The notes beneath the pieces are model-generated. The model saw only the letters and a program-made list of their open reading frames with translations, made no database searches and was not told the DNA's origin. Positions 62,628 through 64,000 of a DNA stretch of 64,000 bases are shown here, one piece after another. The number at the start of each line of letters is the position of its first letter. Position 1 is the first letter of the stretch. The stretch comes from Crocosphaera watsonii WH 8501 (GTDB taxonomy: Bacteria > Cyanobacteriota > Cyanobacteriia > Cyanobacteriales > Microcystaceae): NCBI RefSeq assembly GCF_000167195.1, contig NZ_AADV02000001.1:620001-684000 (forward strand), given 5' to 3'. A program made the translations under genes and the position numbers.

Positions 62628-62751
62628 TGGTAAAGCGATCGCACTCTCATAGTGGCGATCGCCTGAACCCCAAAAATCAATTAAGTTTTAAAACAAGAAT
62701 CGTTGTATAATTATTAAAGATAACTATTCAGCTAAGAAAATTGATTTGATA

Positions 62752-63574
62752 ATGAAATATTGGCAAGTTAAAAAGTTAAAAGAGACCGAATTCAAGCGTT
62801 TGACAGGAGTAAAAAAAAACTTTCAGAGTGATGGTTCGCACTGTCAAAGCTTATCTAAAAAGAAAAAAGAAACCCGGACGTAAACCAAAATTAATAGTTG
62901 AAGACCACATTCTCATAATGCTTGAGTATTTAAGAGAATATAGGACTTATTACCATATTAGTCTAACGTGGAAAATGTCCGAATCTAACGTTTGTCGCAT
63001 TGTCCATAAAATCGAAAATATATTAATAAAATCTCGTCAATTTCGACTACCTGGAAAGAAAGAATTATGGAAAACGAATTATCAAGAGGAAATGGTAGTA
63101 ATGGATGTCATGGAAAGTCAAATTGAAAGGACGAAAAAACGACAAAAACAGTTTTATAGTGGAAAACAAAGAGAACATACTTTAAAAACACAAATAGTCA
63201 TTCAACAGAAAACTGGTCAAATTGTATGCCTAGTCAACGGAAAAGGAAAAACTCATGATTTTAAACTATTTAAAAACAGTGGGGTCAAATTTGGGACGTC
63301 AATAAAAGTTCTTGCTGATAAAGGCTATCAAGGAATAGGAAAAATTCATCAATTAAGTGAAACCCCCATCAAGAAAAAGAAAGGGAAGAAGTTAAGCCAA
63401 GAGGAGAAAAAATATAATCGGCAACTAAATCGATTAAGAATCACAGTCGAACATATAAATCGTCGCTTAAAAATCTTTAAAATCCTTTCTTATCCTTATC
63501 GAAATCGTGGTAAGAGATTCGGATTAAGAGCCAACTTAATAGCTGGACTTCATAACTACGATTTGGCTAATTAA
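62752..63574 (+). pseudogene. IS5-family-type transposase with frameshift in an A9 run
   Basis: ATG at 62752 starts MKYWQVKKLKETEFKRLTGVKK; a run of nine A at 62811-62819 then changes frame, and the correct frame continues as KTFRVMVRTVKAYLKRKKKPGRKPKL. The DDE domain follows: VVMDVMESQIERTKKRQKQFYSGKQREHTLKTQIV (D), VLADKGYQGIGKIHQL (D) and NRLRITVEHINRRLKIFKIL (E). Removing one A restores a single frame. This may be programmed slippage rather than decay, because everything else is intact. Element ends were not clearly identified; TTAAAACA occurs near both sides. Confidence 0.75.
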
Positions 63575-63793
63575 TTTGTAAAAAAAATCTATTTAATCTC
63601 TAGTGGGTTGAGCTTTTTATCATTAGCTTAACTGTTTTAAGCAGCCTATTTTTAATGATTTTGTGTAGAAGCGATCGCTCTTATCTCAATTATTCAAAAA
63701 TTATCAGATATTTTGTACATCTGAGCAAGTTAAATTGGCAAAAAAATAGCCTTTAACTATAGCATAAAATATTTTTGCAAGAGTTTTTTTGAG

Positions 63794-64000
63794 ATGAAAG
63801 CCTATTCTGTTGACCTCAGACAAAAAATTATTGATGTTTATAATGAAGAGAATCTATCTCAACGTCAATTAGCCAAACAATTCCATGTAGCTAAAAGCTT
63901 TATCCAAAAATTGCTTAAACAATATCGACAAACAGGAAATCTTGCTCCACTTAAACGAAGGAAACAAACACCTACAAAACTTAATTTAAAACAATTAAAA
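63794..64000 (+). CDS. IS630-type transposase, N-terminal part (runs off window)
   Basis: MKAYSVDLRQKIIDVYNEENLSQRQLAKQFHVAKSFIQKLLKQYRQTGNLAPLKRRKQTP is the paired helix-turn-helix N-terminus of IS630/Tc1-type transposases. Only 69 codons are visible. It differs from the IS630 at 35147 (ISRRLELDRVQVRQW), so it is a separate subgroup. The 220 bases before it hold no other gene. Confidence 0.85.
   Translation, partial: MKAYSVDLRQKIIDVYNEENLSQRQLAKQFHVAKSFIQKLLKQYRQTGNLAPLKRRKQTPTKLNLKQLK

Overview
The window is chromosomal DNA of a unicellular cyanobacterium. It encodes the photosystem II subunit PsbI, the phycobilisome rod-core linker CpcG, a CpcS-type bilin lyase, NdhN, the carboxysome shell proteins CcmK3 and CcmK4, and a DUF3769 outer-membrane protein. 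HIP1-like GCGATCGC octamers are scattered throughout and the DNA is AT-rich. The density of insertion sequences (IS) and broken genes suggests a Crocosphaera/Cyanothece-type genome; this is inference, because no marker gene fixes the genus. I saw no rRNA, tRNA or CRISPR locus.

Layout. 1-2.4 kb: start of dtd, then phycobilisome genes. 2.4-8.7 kb: accessory zone with a broken vapBC-like pair, a cpcG relic, a broken NACHT NTPase, an intact Phd/MazF-like toxin-antitoxin pair and a broken glycosyltransferase. 8.9-9.7 kb: remA-like gene and gmk. 9.8-12.0 kb: a DDE insertion sequence with a divergent passenger gene. 12.0-14.1 kb: exbB-exbD-tonB. 14.4-33.4 kb: a nonribosomal peptide (NRPS) cluster interrupted by a GC-rich secreted-protein gene, a TnpB element and an Rpn-nuclease relic. 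33.8-37.7 kb: an adhesin and an antiporter, both truncated at an IS630 copy. 37.8-42.6 kb: a sulfatase-modifying-factor-like protein, IS607 tnpA, ccmK3-ccmK4, DUF4346 and MATE genes. 42.7-43.1 kb: a miniature IS605 derivative. 43.1-52.5 kb: mostly intact housekeeping genes (hhoA-like protease, rpsP operon, DUF3769, psbI, ndhN, glgA, ribF). 52.5-64 kb: a second IS-rich zone with two cheA relics, a truncated kinase, a broken hydrolase, a complete IS605, an IS5-type and an IS630-type element.

The NRPS locus is the most interesting part. Its first protein is C-A-PCP-E, and the hand-read specificity code (DATKIGEVGK) is Asn-like. C-A(Asn)-PCP-E is the architecture that makes N-acyl-D-Asn prodrug caps in colibactin- or xenocoumacin-type pathways. 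A second module (TubC_N-C-A-PCP) follows. Next is an unusual single-chain fusion of a CmlA-type diiron beta-hydroxylase, a TubC_N docking domain and a thioester reductase, then a methyltransferase, a class III aminotransferase, an MbtH protein and three genes I do not recognise. Together they predict a short acylated peptide that is beta-hydroxylated on its carrier, released reductively as an aldehyde and possibly aminated.

A second theme is genome erosion. At least seven genes carry single in-frame stops or one-base frameshifts. Two genes have internal deletions that keep both ends. Three IS copies sit between unrelated gene fragments, so they mark rearrangement junctions. Hairpin families in the IS605 relatives and in short dispersed palindromes show compensatory base changes.
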